A stretch of DNA of 64,000 bases from Parasponia andersonii (Eukaryota > Streptophyta > Magnoliopsida > Rosales > Cannabaceae): the NCBI GenBank assembly GCA_002914805.1, contig JXTB01000132.1, forward strand, positions 343,303 to 407,302, written 5' to 3'. The notes under the pieces are model-generated. The model was not told the origin of the DNA. It searched no databases and saw nothing but the letters and a program-made list of their open reading frames with translations. This document shows, in pieces, positions 1 to 10,242 of this stretch; the stretch's first letter is position 1, and each line of letters starts with the position of its first letter. The position numbers were made by a program, and so were the translations under genes.

Positions 1-234
1 AGCAGTGGTTCAGCAGGAAATAAAAGGTTCAGCCCCTATACATGTTACCATTGTGGTCAGCAGGGCCATAAGAGGAATGAGTGCCCGAAACGTCTGCAAA
101 AATCCCCTCTTTCTCAGGGAGGACCACCTGGAAGTTACGGTACAACACCTCCCCAGAATGGTGTTTCAATAAACAAGAGTGAACACTCACTTACAAATTC
201 TTCTCACAAAGTAATTAATACAATTTTAGCTTAG
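1..234 (+). pseudogene. Ty3/gypsy gag C-terminal fragment with zinc knuckle, fused to a SIRE LTR
   Basis: Frame 1 is open from the window edge to a stop at 232-234. Residues 18-31 form an intact CX2CX4HX4C zinc knuckle (CYHCGQQGHKRNEC), the nucleic-acid-binding motif of retroviral-type Gag that packages element RNA. It is followed by a basic, Gly/Pro/Gln-rich stretch, as in plant Ty3/gypsy gag upstream of protease. Homology to gag ends near base 156. From about 157 the same frame reads into the truncated LTR of SIRE-A, so the last 26 codons are not gag. Only this end of gag is visible because the window starts inside the gene. Protease should follow but is replaced by LTR sequence, so the gene is broken here. 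The gypsy assignment rests on the motif and its surroundings; the exact clade is not resolved. Confidence 0.75.
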
Positions 235-1268
235 GAGATTTGAGAACAATGCACTATAGATGCTCTAAGATTACCTCAATATGATTTGAAAATGTAATTG
301 AAGTGAAAATAGGCTAAGACACTTTAAAAGTATATGAATATCAATTTAAGTTCATACTCTTATCTTAAATGCCATCAGATGAGGCTCTATATATAAATAT
401 CCAAGAAAACTAGTTGTTCATTGCCGCTATTAGCTTTCTGTCAAACATTTGGTCTACCAAAATTAAAGCTGGTCGACCAAAAATATAGCCGTTGGAGTTT
501 GATACGTCAGTTAAGCTCCAACGGCCATTTCTGGCCACTGGTCTAAAAAGTAGTCGATCAACTTTGGTCAACCAAAATCACTGTTGGGGTCGACCAAACC
601 CATTTTTTGTCATATTTTAGATTCTGATAGGATTTTGGCATTTTTCAAATTTAAACAACTTTTGGCATTTTTCAAAAACTGATTTATAAACTTGTTTTAA
701 ACACTTTAAAAACATTAGAAATCAATTTGAAGAGAATATTTTGGCTATTGCAAACTTGTTTTAGTTTCACAAAGATATTTAACAATAATTTAGAAAGTGT
801 TCATCCTAAAACACATTCTTATTTTCAAATAAAAAATCTTCTTTTAGCCTATTTCAAATAATCATGATTTCAAATATATTTGTAACTTATTTAAACTTAA
901 AAATTCATATTTTAAAGAATATTTTCCCATTCAAAGAGATTATTATTTTCTATTTTCAAACTTCTATGATAAAATAACCATTTTAAGTTTAAAATAGTTT
1001 AAAAAACTCTTTTAAAAAGTATGAGTCAATGCAAAGAGAATTTATGTGCAACGAACTAAATCAAATACAAGACTAAATATGAATATACCCCATCTAGACA
1101 TGATCTTATATCTTGATTGTTCATCTTCAAGCTTGATTCCTTGATTATCTTGAGGTACAATTTTAATACCATTTTACTACACACTCAAGTTAAATCATTA
1201 GTACTACATTAAATGTTTGTTATCTTTAAAATAAGAGTGAGTAAGATTGAAACCTTAATTTTTCAACA
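157..1268 (-). repeat. SIRE-A 3' LTR, truncated
   Basis: This matches 5893-7029 of the 5' LTR with scattered differences. The 5' LTR has about 35 extra bases near 6862-6900, where a short segment containing 'aagcttgatt' is partly duplicated. The LTR ends in plus text with TTCAACA (TGTTGAA on the element strand). A TATA-like box lies at about 385-400 on the minus strand. The part equivalent to 5305-5892 is missing, replaced by the gypsy gag fragment. Confidence 0.8.
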
Positions 1269-1283
1269 ATATCTCCCTTTTTG
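1269..1283 (-). other. Polypurine tract of SIRE-A
   Basis: On the minus strand this reads CAAAAAGGGAGATAT and abuts the 3' LTR start (TGTTGAA). It is the expected plus-strand primer site for reverse transcription. The same purine run abuts the LTR of SIRE-B at 27421. Confidence 0.75.
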
Positions 1284-2990
1284 ATGATGACAAACCTTGA
1301 TTTATAAGATAAAAGAAAATATGGAATAAGGATATGAGAATATAAAATTTGATAAGTTTACCTTAACCTTTATCATATTTTAAGCTCCATCTCAAAATAT
1401 GCTTGAGAAAGTTAAAGGGACTTGCTCTCTCTTTTTAACTCAATTAAACATCATAAGCATATTATGTGAAAATTAGAAATGTGTGCTAAACAAAATTCTC
1501 TCCCTTAAACTATGCACATCATAAATGGAGTTTTTCTCTTCACATTCATCAATCAACATTATTCTCTCCCTTTTGACATTATCAAAAAGATAGAGACAAA
1601 TATCAAACTGGATATTGTATAAAAACCAATTTATCTTTAAAATAAGATTCTCATGATATGAATTCACTATACTACTGTCTCTATTTGAATTCATAACAAA
1701 AGTATATAAAAGAGTAAAACTCAAACAATTTTCTCTCCACGTAGAAAATAATATGACAATTTAAGCAATAAGGAGATATAGAGGAAGCTAAGATTGAACA
1801 ATCTTCAAAATAAGAATAATAATGTCAAACATAAGATTAAACAACAATGTGATGCCATTGAGTGTAAGAAGTATAGCATATTCCAAGTAGAGAAGTTTCA
1901 TCACATCAAGATAATCAAAGCTCTAAATCTTAATATTTCACTTGTTAAAAATAAATTCTTTAAATATAATCATCATAAAGTATAGGAGAAATCCAAAGTT
2001 ATTAAAGTACAATAGTGAAATAATTTCCTTTTCTTCATTTTCATCAAATTATAGAGAGCATAAAATTCATGAAAAAATGATAATGATGAATATAGCACAA
2101 GAAATCATAAATATGCTCCTCTCAATATATAAATCACGATCAAAATATCAATAATCAAATTAAGAAAAGATCAATCATATACGAGAGACATCAATTATAG
2201 ATACCAATTATTTTTGAAAACAATTACCAATTATATTTGAAGAAATATATTAAGCAAGTTTGATGCTAATTAAAACTATGCCAATAAATACTAATTGTAT
2301 TTTGAAAAACTATACCAAGTTGATACTAATTAAAGTAATTAATGAAAGATAAAATGACCAACTTGATACAAATTGAAATAATTTAAATCAAAAATACATT
2401 CTTCTTCTCCTTTTTGATTTCATTAAAATGTTGCGTAAACATGAAGGATAAGATTGATACAAATTAACAAATGTAAAGTAAAAATATGAATAAGAAACTA
2501 ATAACAAGTATCCAATCTAAACATGATATGTTATCTATATTTAAACAACCATAAGAAATAGATATTTAGAAAAGATAAAACATAACAAAGCATGTTTTGA
2601 AAGCTAATGAGAATCTTATATGTGAGATTCATATAAAAAATGTTGCCATAAAAAAATCATGCGTAAAAATGAAAAATGATAAATTTACAAAGTGTAAACA
2701 TTGAATTCAAGTAATGCATCATTTTGAGTTCAAATACAATACTAATATAGATAAAATAATTCAATTAATTATGCATAGTATTTGTCATGTAAAAACTATC
2801 AAGCACTTGTACAAATATAATAGTTTAAGTATTATACATTGTGCAAGCAATTTGAATCATATATGAGCAATTTATAAATCAAATAAAATCATCCATACCA
2901 TCCTTCTAAATGCTCTTCATCTTCTTTATGTTGAGGTTGGACTCAATCATCATCTTTTATTTTTCATTAGGATTTAATCATTCAAGCTTA
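1284..2990 (-). other. SIRE-A non-coding 3' region
   Basis: This is 1.7 kb of AT-rich sequence without a credible reading frame, between the pol remnant and the polypurine tract. It aligns by eye with 27436-28970 of SIRE-B (shared runs such as the 'gatgatgacaaac' start and the 'atgagcaa' end). It is therefore an inherited part of the family, not random flanking DNA. Small ORFs at 1473-1724, 1794-1985 and 1942-2154 have no recognisable similarity, and I treat them as chance. Confidence 0.6.
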
Positions 2991-2999
2991 ATACCATAC

Positions 3000-3930
3000 C
3001 TACAACAACATCATCTATGCTTTTCTCCTTGAAGGAGTCGTTAGTTTCATCAAATGTCACATGTATAGATATATCTACTACTTAGTTCTTTTATTGAAAA
3101 ACTCTCTTTATGCATAAGTAGTAGTAAAGTAACTAGGAAAAGTTCTAATGTTGGATTTTGAATCAAAAATTTCAAATTGAAAATTGCCTTTGGTGTTTAA
3201 AAAAATATTTGTATCCAAAGACACTAAAAATATCCAATATTGGGCTTTTGATTATTTCAAAAGTCATAATGGTATTTTATTCAAAATAATTTTAGTCAAC
3301 ATACGGTTTAAAACATAACAAATAGTGTTGACAATTTTGGCCTAAAGGTATTTTAGTAAAACATTTGCATTCGACATAATCAAGGCCATTTTGAAACAAG
3401 TAAAGAAAATCATGTAAATTTTTTGAAACATTATCAATTAACTCAAAAGCATAATATTTTTCAAAAACAATTAACATAATTTCTAAAGTGACATGCTTTA
3501 TAAATCTTGTCATTTCAAAAAAAAATTAGACTAGGTAAGCCATAACAAGATTCATTTACTAAAGTTTTGAAAATGTAACCATACTAGCATGTCCAAATCT
3601 TAAATGCCAAAAGCAATAAACAATTTTTTTAATCAAAAGATATACTCTCATTTGTTCAAAATTTCAAGTTGAATATTTCAAAGAATAAAACAAACTTCAA
3701 AAACCTAATCAAATGATTGACAAGAATTAAGCATAATATATTTCTAGTAAGACATTTTTAAATATAGGCAAAGAATTGTTACCGATATTATTTATGCCAA
3801 TAATCTTGCTTTTTATATTATCTCTAAAAATGAAATATCCACCATCATTTCTTTGTCAAAGTTCAGAGCTTGGTGAAGTCATTGGTCAAGTTTTTGAAGT
3901 GCCCACTTTCTTGGTTGTACCTGCAATAAA
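3000..3930 (-). pseudogene. SIRE-A pol remnants (protease, GAG-pre-integrase, end of integrase)
   Basis: On the minus strand, three short homologies can be read with stops and frame changes. First, about 3860-3745 gives a protease-region text like DGGYFIFRDNIKSKIIGIN. Second, about 3612-3530 gives a GAG-pre-integrase text (HLRFGHASMVTFSKLL, ending YGLPS). Third, about 3066-3010 gives VTFDETNDSFKEKS, which in SIRE elements lies after the integrase core. The integrase DDE core, reverse transcriptase and RNase H that should lie between or after these are absent. An ORF at 3292-3513 (73 aa) falls in the gap and matches nothing I recognise. The same shrunken order appears in SIRE-C, so the loss predates the spread of these copies. 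Confidence 0.65.
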
Positions 3931-3933
3931 GAT

Positions 3934-5254
3934 TCAAATATAGATTTTCGGTACCCACATAACTTTGGGTCCTTGGGGGTTAGTTTTTGAATTCTTTAGT
4001 ACCCAAGCTAGTTTTCTACCAAAATATGTATTTTTCTTTACAAAGCATGAAAAACTAGTATATCCATCTTGATTGCAATAAGTGCAAGTATGCTTTGTGT
4101 CACATGTACCAGCTTTCACAAAATAGTTTTTGAGGTATTTTTGTTTTATAGAAGATTTGTACACAATATCTCCTTTGTCAAAAACACTTTTTTGTCCACC
4201 AAGCATTAAATCAAAATTTTTCTTTCCATTGGTGAACTTGTGTACAATTTTGGTCAAGTCAAAAATCTTGTCATTAAAGGAAGCATTTTCTTTTGACAAA
4301 ATATCACAAGTATTACAAGGCAATTTCACTTTCTTTCCTTTAGTAAACTCTTCAACTATTTTTGACAAACTAAGAATTTCCTTTTTGAGAGCATTGTTCT
4401 TGAAAATGAGTTTTTCATAATTTTTGTGTAAATCATTAAAATCGCTCAACAAGTTTTCATATGACAAATCACAATCACTATCACTAAACTCACTAGTAGT
4501 ATCACTAACATCATGAAATTTACTTTTAGGTTCAAGTGAGCTTACCTCATTTTCTATTGCCATGAAGCACATGTTGTCTTCTTGATCTCCTTCATTGCTT
4601 TCTTTCATCAAGATCTCATGTGTCATGAGCGAACCCATGAGTTCTTCTAGAGGAAGTTTGGTGAAATCTCTAGCTTCTTGAATTACCACCACTTTGCTTA
4701 GATACGCTTTAGGAAGACTCCTAAGTACTTTATTCACGAAATCTATGTTAGAGAATGATTTTCCAAGAGCATTAAGAGAGTTAATAATAATAGTGAATCT
4801 AGTAAATATTTGGGCAATAGTCTCATCTTTATGCATTTTGAATAATTCATATTAGCATGTAAGAATATTAATTTTCGTCTCTTTCATAGAATTTGTGCCT
4901 TGATATGACACTTCAATTATATTCTATATTTGATGAGCATTTGTGGCTTTTTCAACATTATTAAATATATCTCTATCCATACTATAAATCAAAATATGTA
5001 TAGCTCTACCATTTTTTGAAAATGCAATTTTATTATTTACATCATATTCATCAATTTCTTTATCAACAAATTTATCATCAACCTTTTTTCTTAAAAACAA
5101 ATGGACCTTTCGTAACAATATGCCAAAAATCAAAATATAAAGATTGTAGCATCCTATTTTTCCAATAACTAAAATCAGATCCATTAAAAAATAATGGTCT
5201 AGTAGTTGAATACCCCTCATATGAAAAGTTTTAAAAATTGTTTGGGTTCGCCAT
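3934..5254 (-). pseudogene. SIRE-A gag (UBN2-type), nearly full length
   Basis: Gag would form the virus-like particle and bind element RNA. The start is the minus-strand ATG at 5254-5252, 37 bases downstream of the primer site. The N-terminal part contains the gag segment around VDDKFVDKEIDEYDVNNK. The middle has the UBN2 signature (YQGTNSMKETKINIL, then LRSLPKAY) and the helical ELMGSLMTHEI stretch. A coiled-coil-like Ser/Lys/Leu-rich section follows, and then a zinc knuckle at about 4060-4105. The knuckle reads CTYCNQDGYTSFSC, with Tyr where His is required. Damage: an early TAA, a 1-base insertion in the A/G run near 5085, W to TAG at about 4921 and Q to TAA near 4853. The last two are C-to-T type transitions. 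About 300 residues (4836-3934) remain uninterrupted. The gene ends close to a TNPQGPK/WVPK motif typical of the lineage. Confidence 0.75.
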
Positions 5255-5290
5255 CTCAAGATGGTTAAGTCTTTTAAAATTGAGCACCAA

Positions 5291-5302
5291 GCTCTGATAC
5301 CA
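5291..5302 (-). other. Primer-binding site (initiator Met tRNA), SIRE-A
   Basis: On the minus strand this reads TGGTATCAGAGC, exactly the complement expected for the 3' end of plant initiator Met tRNA and standard for plant copia elements. It lies two bases inside the 5' LTR. Confidence 0.85.
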
Positions 5303-5304
5303 AT

Positions 5305-7029
5305 TGTTAGCTATTGCTACCCTAAGATTGACAACCCAAGAGAGGGGATGGATTGGGTTTTAAAATATTTTAAGAAACTTTTCAACTATTCAAAACCATA
5401 TTCCACTATTTTGAAACTTTTTAGCTGAATCAACAATAATCCCAAACATATAGCAATAATAGCAAGAATATTAAGTACACTAAATATCAAACACTCAATT
5501 AAATAACTTGCAATAAAATAAAGAGTGTAGGGATAGAGAAAGTGCAAACTCAGTTTTTACGAGGTTCGACAAATACGACGGTTTGCCTATGTCCCCAGCC
5601 CTCAGAAACTTGCTTTGAGCTTTCCACTATCGGATTAAGATTATGGGCTTGACCAATCCTTTTGCAAACGGAGTGAATTCTTCTTCGGCACACCCTACCA
5701 TTTATAATAGTCTTGAATCTGGCTCTATCACGCCTAATCTCAGATAGTTTTGAGTCTGGTGACAACCTCACCTATACAGATTATTTAGATAATAGTACCA
5801 ATCTCACCAACTCACAAGTTGTTTATGACTCTGGTGGCAACCTCACCTAAATTGGGTTGTTTATGAATCCAGTAGTAACCTCACCTCACACACAATGGTT
5901 TTTCAATAAACAAGAATAAACACTCACTCAAAAATTCTTCTCACAAAGTAATTAATACAATTTTAGTTTCAAATATTTGAGAACAATGCACTATAGATGC
6001 TCTAAGATTGCCTCAGTATGATTCGAAAATGTAATTGATGTGAAAATAGGCTAAGACACTTTGAGAGTAGATGAATATCAATTTAAGTTTATAATCTTAT
6101 CTTAAATGCCATCAAATGAGGCTCTATATATAGATATCCAAGAAAACTAGCCCTTCATAGCCATTATTAGCTTTCTGCCAAACGTTTGGTCGACCAAAAT
6201 TAAAGCTGGTCGACCAAAAATATAGCCATTGGAGTTTGACACGTCAGTTCAGCTCCAACGGTCATTTTTGGCTACTGGTCTAAAAAGTGGTCAACCAAAA
6301 TCACTATTGGGGTCAACCAAACCCATTTTTTGTCATATTTTAGATTCTGACAGGATTTTGGCATTTTTTAGATTTTAACAGTTTTTAGCAATTTTCAAAA
6401 ACTGACTTCTAAACTTATTTTAAACACTCTAAAAACATTAGACATGAATTTGAAGAGAATATTTTGGCTATTGGAAACTTGTTTTAGTTTTACAAAGATA
6501 TTTAACAATAATTTAGAAAGTATTCATCCTAAAACACATTCTTGTTTGCAAATAAAAAATCTTGTTTTAGCCTATTTCAAATAATCATGATTTAAAATAT
6601 ATTTACAACTTATTTAAACTAAAAAAAATCATGTTTTAAAGAATATTTTCCCATTCAAAGAGATCATTATTTTCTATTTTCAAACTTCTATGATAAAATA
6701 TCCATTTTAAGTTTAAGATAGTTTAAAAAATTCTTTTAAAAAGTATGAGCTAATGCGAAGAGAATTTATGTGCAATGAACTAAATCAAATACAAGACTAA
6801 ATATGAATATACCCTATCTAGACATGATCTTGTATCTTGATTGTTTATCTCTAAGCTTGATTCTAATATGTCCTTATGCATCCATCTTCAAGCTTAATTC
6901 CATGATTAACTTGAGGTAGAACTTTAATACTATTTCACTTTACACTCAAGTTAAATCATTAGTACTAAATCAAATGTTTGTTATCTTCAAAATAAGAGTA
7001 AATAAAATTGAAACCTTAATTTCTCAACA
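5305..7029 (-). repeat. SIRE-A 5' LTR (1725 bp)
   Basis: In plus text it begins TGTTAGC and ends TTCTCAACA, i.e. TGTTGAG...CTAACA on its own strand, with TG/CA ends. It contains paired GGTCGACC palindromes at 6188-6195 and 6208-6215. A TATA-like box lies at about 6125-6140 (minus), and a 'cgaggttcgacaaatacgacgg' region marks the 3' (R/U5) part. The same LTR occurs at 25979-27420 and 47579-48973. The 73-aa ORF at 5550-5771 lies inside it and recurs with LTR copies, so it is not a gene. The five bases after it (ATATA, 7030-7034) would be the target duplication, but the partner is lost. Confidence 0.8.
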
Positions 7030-7269
7030 ATATATATCGTAGTCCTAAGAATGCCATCCCTGACATTAGTCGAATCATCACTGTCTTTATTAAGATCTTT
7101 GTATTCAAAAAATTCTTACAATTGCAAAAATTATCATTACATTAGAAGTAAATACAAAATTCATAACATTTAATAAATATGACCTACTTTTTACCTTAAT
7201 AATAGGAATAATTTTCTCTATCTGTGTAGTTGGAGCTGACTTCGAATTTTTATATGAAGGATCCATATT

Positions 7270-7460
7270 CTATTGAACAAGCACGTCAATCAAACGAGGG
7301 AAGTATTTTTGATAGTTTTCAACTGGGTACCAAGTCCCTCTTGCCTTGTCAAATTTGATAGGAAGAGGGTTCCTCCCCTTTTTCTCAAACAGCTGACATA
7401 GATTCAATGACCTACTCTTTGATCTCACATTCCTCCTAATAGGTTCTGCAAAATAAATAA
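7270..7460 (-). pseudogene. CACTA element second-ORF (Ptta/En-Spm-like) fragment
   Basis: The minus-strand translation ends RGTWYPVENYQKYF and, before that, RRNVRSKSRSLNLCQLFEKK. This pattern (basic start, a 'PLPIKFD' core, then a conserved WYPVE-like stretch) resembles the plant transposase Ptta/En/Spm-type domain in the second gene of CACTA transposons. It is thought to act with the main transposase at element ends. Only about 60 residues are readable. It lies downstream (minus strand) of the transposase remnant at 7780-8500, the usual CACTA order. Family identity is from remembered motifs and is moderately sure. Confidence 0.55.
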
Positions 7461-7779
7461 GCATATTAGCAAGCATCGTCCACATATCCAAAGTAATTAA
7501 AAAGTAAAAATTTAATATGTAACAAACAATACTTGACTCACACAATTAAGGGACTCTGGTAGGATGCTGTAGAGGATCGACACCTCCATCATTACCGTGA
7601 TACCTAGGCTTAACAATGGCCATAAGTATATGCATATAGTAATAGCGACAAATATATTATAATTGAAAAGTGTAGAGGAATATTGAAATTAAATTTTAAA
7701 AATTCCATCATTAATAGCATAAAAGGTTTTTCTACATGTGTAAGAATAAAAATAAAAATAATCTTAATCACTATCAAAC

Positions 7780-8500
7780 TCGCTACTAGATGAGATTTCA
7801 TTTACATCATCATCACTTTCATTGTTATCTTCCTTAAACTCTTCTTCTTCATAATCTAATATTGTATCAACTTCAAATTTAATATCATTTATAAAATCAC
7901 CCTCCCCCCCATTCAGCTTTAGTATTGATATTGTTTAAAATGTGAGCATGAGACATGAGGTTTTCTTGAGGAATAGAAATGGGCACCAAATGTCCAACGG
8001 CAACAGGTAGAGTAAAATTAGAGGAGTTAAGATCCTATGGCACATTCAACTCAGCATTGGTCTCGTCATTGTATGGAATATCCTAACCACTCATTGAGTC
8101 AAGTCTCCAATTATTTTCCAGTTAGGGTTGCGCAACAAATCGTCTATATAGAAAATTTTCTTTGCTTGAAATGCAAGAATGTAAGGTTCATCTTTTTACC
8201 ACTCGAAATTGATTTCAATACTAGTAATATTTCGTCTATTCATATCTTCTTCTTTCGAGGGTCGATGTCAAATCATTTACACCTGAGCAAGATGACAGAC
8301 AATTGGTTCAAGAAAGTGAACTCTCGTATGATGCCCATAAAATGTATTGGTATCAAGTCACAGAACACAAACTCCACTATTCTGAGTTTTACGTCTAGAG
8401 TCTCGATTATGTGCTATAAACTAGACACCATTTACAGCATATGTAGAGTATGACAAAATGATGAAATTTGATTCAGATACCAAAGTGTATAACTCATTGG
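7780..8500 (-). pseudogene. CACTA (En/Spm) transposase C-terminal remnant, DUF4216-like
   Basis: On the minus strand the readable pieces, in order, are: YAVNGV followed by HNRDSRRKTQNSGV near 8440-8360; a CKWFDI/DPRKKK-like piece near 8280; and WxKDEPYILAFQAKKIFYID near 8190-8130. These match the order of the DUF4216 region at the end of plant CACTA transposases (TNPD/TNP2 type), which catalyse cut-and-paste transposition. An acidic tail follows (DYEEEEFKEDNNESDDD, near 7850-7800). Stops and frame changes occur throughout, so this is dead. The 138-aa plus-strand frame at 8037-8453 is the antisense shadow of this remnant. No CACTA terminal repeats were found. SIRE-A abuts it at 7029. Confidence 0.7.
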
Positions 8501-8520
8501 TTGCTTCAAAACTGCCATTT

Positions 8521-8860
8521 TGTTGTAGATGATACAATTGAAAATTAACATACTATATAAAATTAACTACAATGATAATAATTTAAGTACACCTTTGTAT
8601 AAGACCAAGATAAAACTCTAATTTATGGATTTCATCTAAGTTATCATCACTTTTTTACTGAAGCTCTCTCATATGTTCACTGATAAAGAGTATAACATGC
8701 GATTAATAAATTGTCTCAATTAGTGAACAAATTTTATTAGTAAATCTAAATATAAATTGACAACAATTACTCCAAATAAATTTAGATTTCAGGGCAGTTA
8801 TTCAGTAGATACCATTGAGCCTACTTATACAAGAGATCATCAAGACGAACAATCTTTGTT
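8521..8860. other. Unassigned AT-rich stretch
   Basis: Between the CACTA remnant and the family-1 LTR there is no credible reading frame or repeat that I recognise. It may be the decayed end of either neighbour. Confidence 0.4.
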
Positions 8861-10242
8861 TTTATCAATTGGATGACAAAATGATTGGAAAATTGACAAA
8901 TTCAGCTTCGAACCATTCTAAATGGGATCCTCGTTCCTTTTCGGCCAATTGCCTGACCCTTCGGGTGATCGTCAACGACACCGTGAGGATTCAATAGCGT
9001 GGTATCGCTATTCGAGCAAGGTAGGGACTCAATTACCTTTGTTTTATATCGTTTTCGAATAAAACTTATTTTCTGCAACATATGAGAACAAATGTGAGTT
9101 TTGCTTCTCTTAGATATCTACGATGGGAATTGATTGTATAATGTATACATATTGTATTGCTCTAGGGACTTTCTAAGTGCAGGTTATTTTGGGTATATTA
9201 GAAATAAGGTCGTTATGCTGTCCGTTTTCCTATAAATCCTAGTATACTAATTTTATCGAAAAACCCGGGCATAATTATTTTCACACTTCGGTTCTACATT
9301 GCACATGTCATAGGATCATACATGAGCACCGTGTTAGCATAGTGGGTTTACAGTGTAGCGCTGCGTACCCTACCGTCGGTGTAGAGTCCGTAAACCCGTG
9401 TGCGGTTTTGTTATTTCTGATTACCTCCCCATTTGGCAGGCGTAGGCAATTCGGTTGCCCCTTCAGGTTTGGTAGGCGACACACGGGTATCTCCTCCGGG
9501 TATAGGCTTAGATGTCAGGCAGGCTATTAGGCATACTTAATGCCATCATCCTGGGTTTCCACGAATAAGAGGATGAGAACTCATGGGTATGGGTTGATTT
9601 GTGTCATATGCATATATGAATTGAATGGTTTTGATTACACTGCTTTATATATATATATATATATGGATTTCTGGTTTGGATTATATATATATGTATGTTT
9701 TGGACTAAACTAACCATGTAAGAATTCTCTATCACTAAAATGTCTTCGACCGAAGTAATTGCTTTTCCTACTAGGCATTTTATGCTTACCCCCTTCCTCC
9801 CTTCCTTAGGTGGTGTCCAGTGCGAGTTGGGAGATCAAGAGGAGTAAGAGGTCATCTCGACTGTAGACTGTTATCTTGGTAATACTCGCAGTGAAGTCGT
9901 GGTGTTTAGATTGTTTGGGTTTGTTTAGCATTGAACTAGGATTACTACACTCTGTCTTTGTCTGTGAACTTATGTATGCCATTCTGATGTTTGATTTTTG
10001 ACGTAGATGATGATGATGTTTGGTTTTATATTTGATTTCGCTTTTTTAAATAATTATTCGATCTATGTTTAATGGTATATACGAACTGTGTGAGTGGTTC
10101 ACGGGATGAAATTCCAATTTTTTAATGTAAATAGACTGTTTTATAAAACTAGAGCTTTTGACACTTTTTCAAATAAATTAAGGAATTTTCTATCTTGTGA
10201 AATTCCCCTTCTGCCACTGGCCCGAGTTTTGGATCGTAACAA
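8861..10242 (+). repeat. Family-1 long LTR, 3' part (copy a)
   Basis: This shares a fixed series of landmarks with copies c and e: a 'ctcaattacc' step near 9030, a 'gatgagaactcatgg' step near 9570, a 'ccttaggtggtgtccagtgcgagttggg' step near 9810, and a terminal 'tctgccactggcccgagtttt' stretch ending GGATCGTAACA. Copy e at 57252 begins with the reverse complement of this end. The layout (very long LTR, GTGACA-type end) suggests a Ty3/gypsy family such as Tekay/Retand, but no coding region proves it. The 5' part is missing and no primer site follows at 10243. Confidence 0.6.
9640..9664. repeat. (TA)n microsatellite
   Basis: An AT dinucleotide run inside the family-1 LTR, with a second shorter run near 9683-9692. 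Confidence 0.9.

Larger units (their letters stand above)
157..7029 (-). mobile_element. SIRE-A: pol-deleted SIRE/Maximus-like Ty1/copia element
   Basis: Read on the minus strand the order is 5' LTR (5305-7029), primer site (5291-5302), gag (5254-3934), shrunken pol remnants (about 3930-3000), a 1.7-kb non-coding 3' region, a polypurine tract (about 1269-1283) and a 3' LTR cut off at 157. The gag type, the WVPK-like end of gag and an HVTFDETNDS-type segment from the end of integrase place it in the SIRE/Maximus lineage of copia; this is inference from remembered family motifs. No reverse transcriptase or integrase catalytic core is present. The far end of the 3' LTR is replaced by a gypsy gag fragment, so no target duplication can be tested. 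The same internal structure recurs in SIRE-B (25979-30885) and SIRE-C (39578-48973). Confidence 0.75.

Noticed and set aside
8037..8453. 138-aa plus-strand ORF
   Set aside because: It is antisense to the CACTA transposase remnant, whose motifs read on the minus strand.
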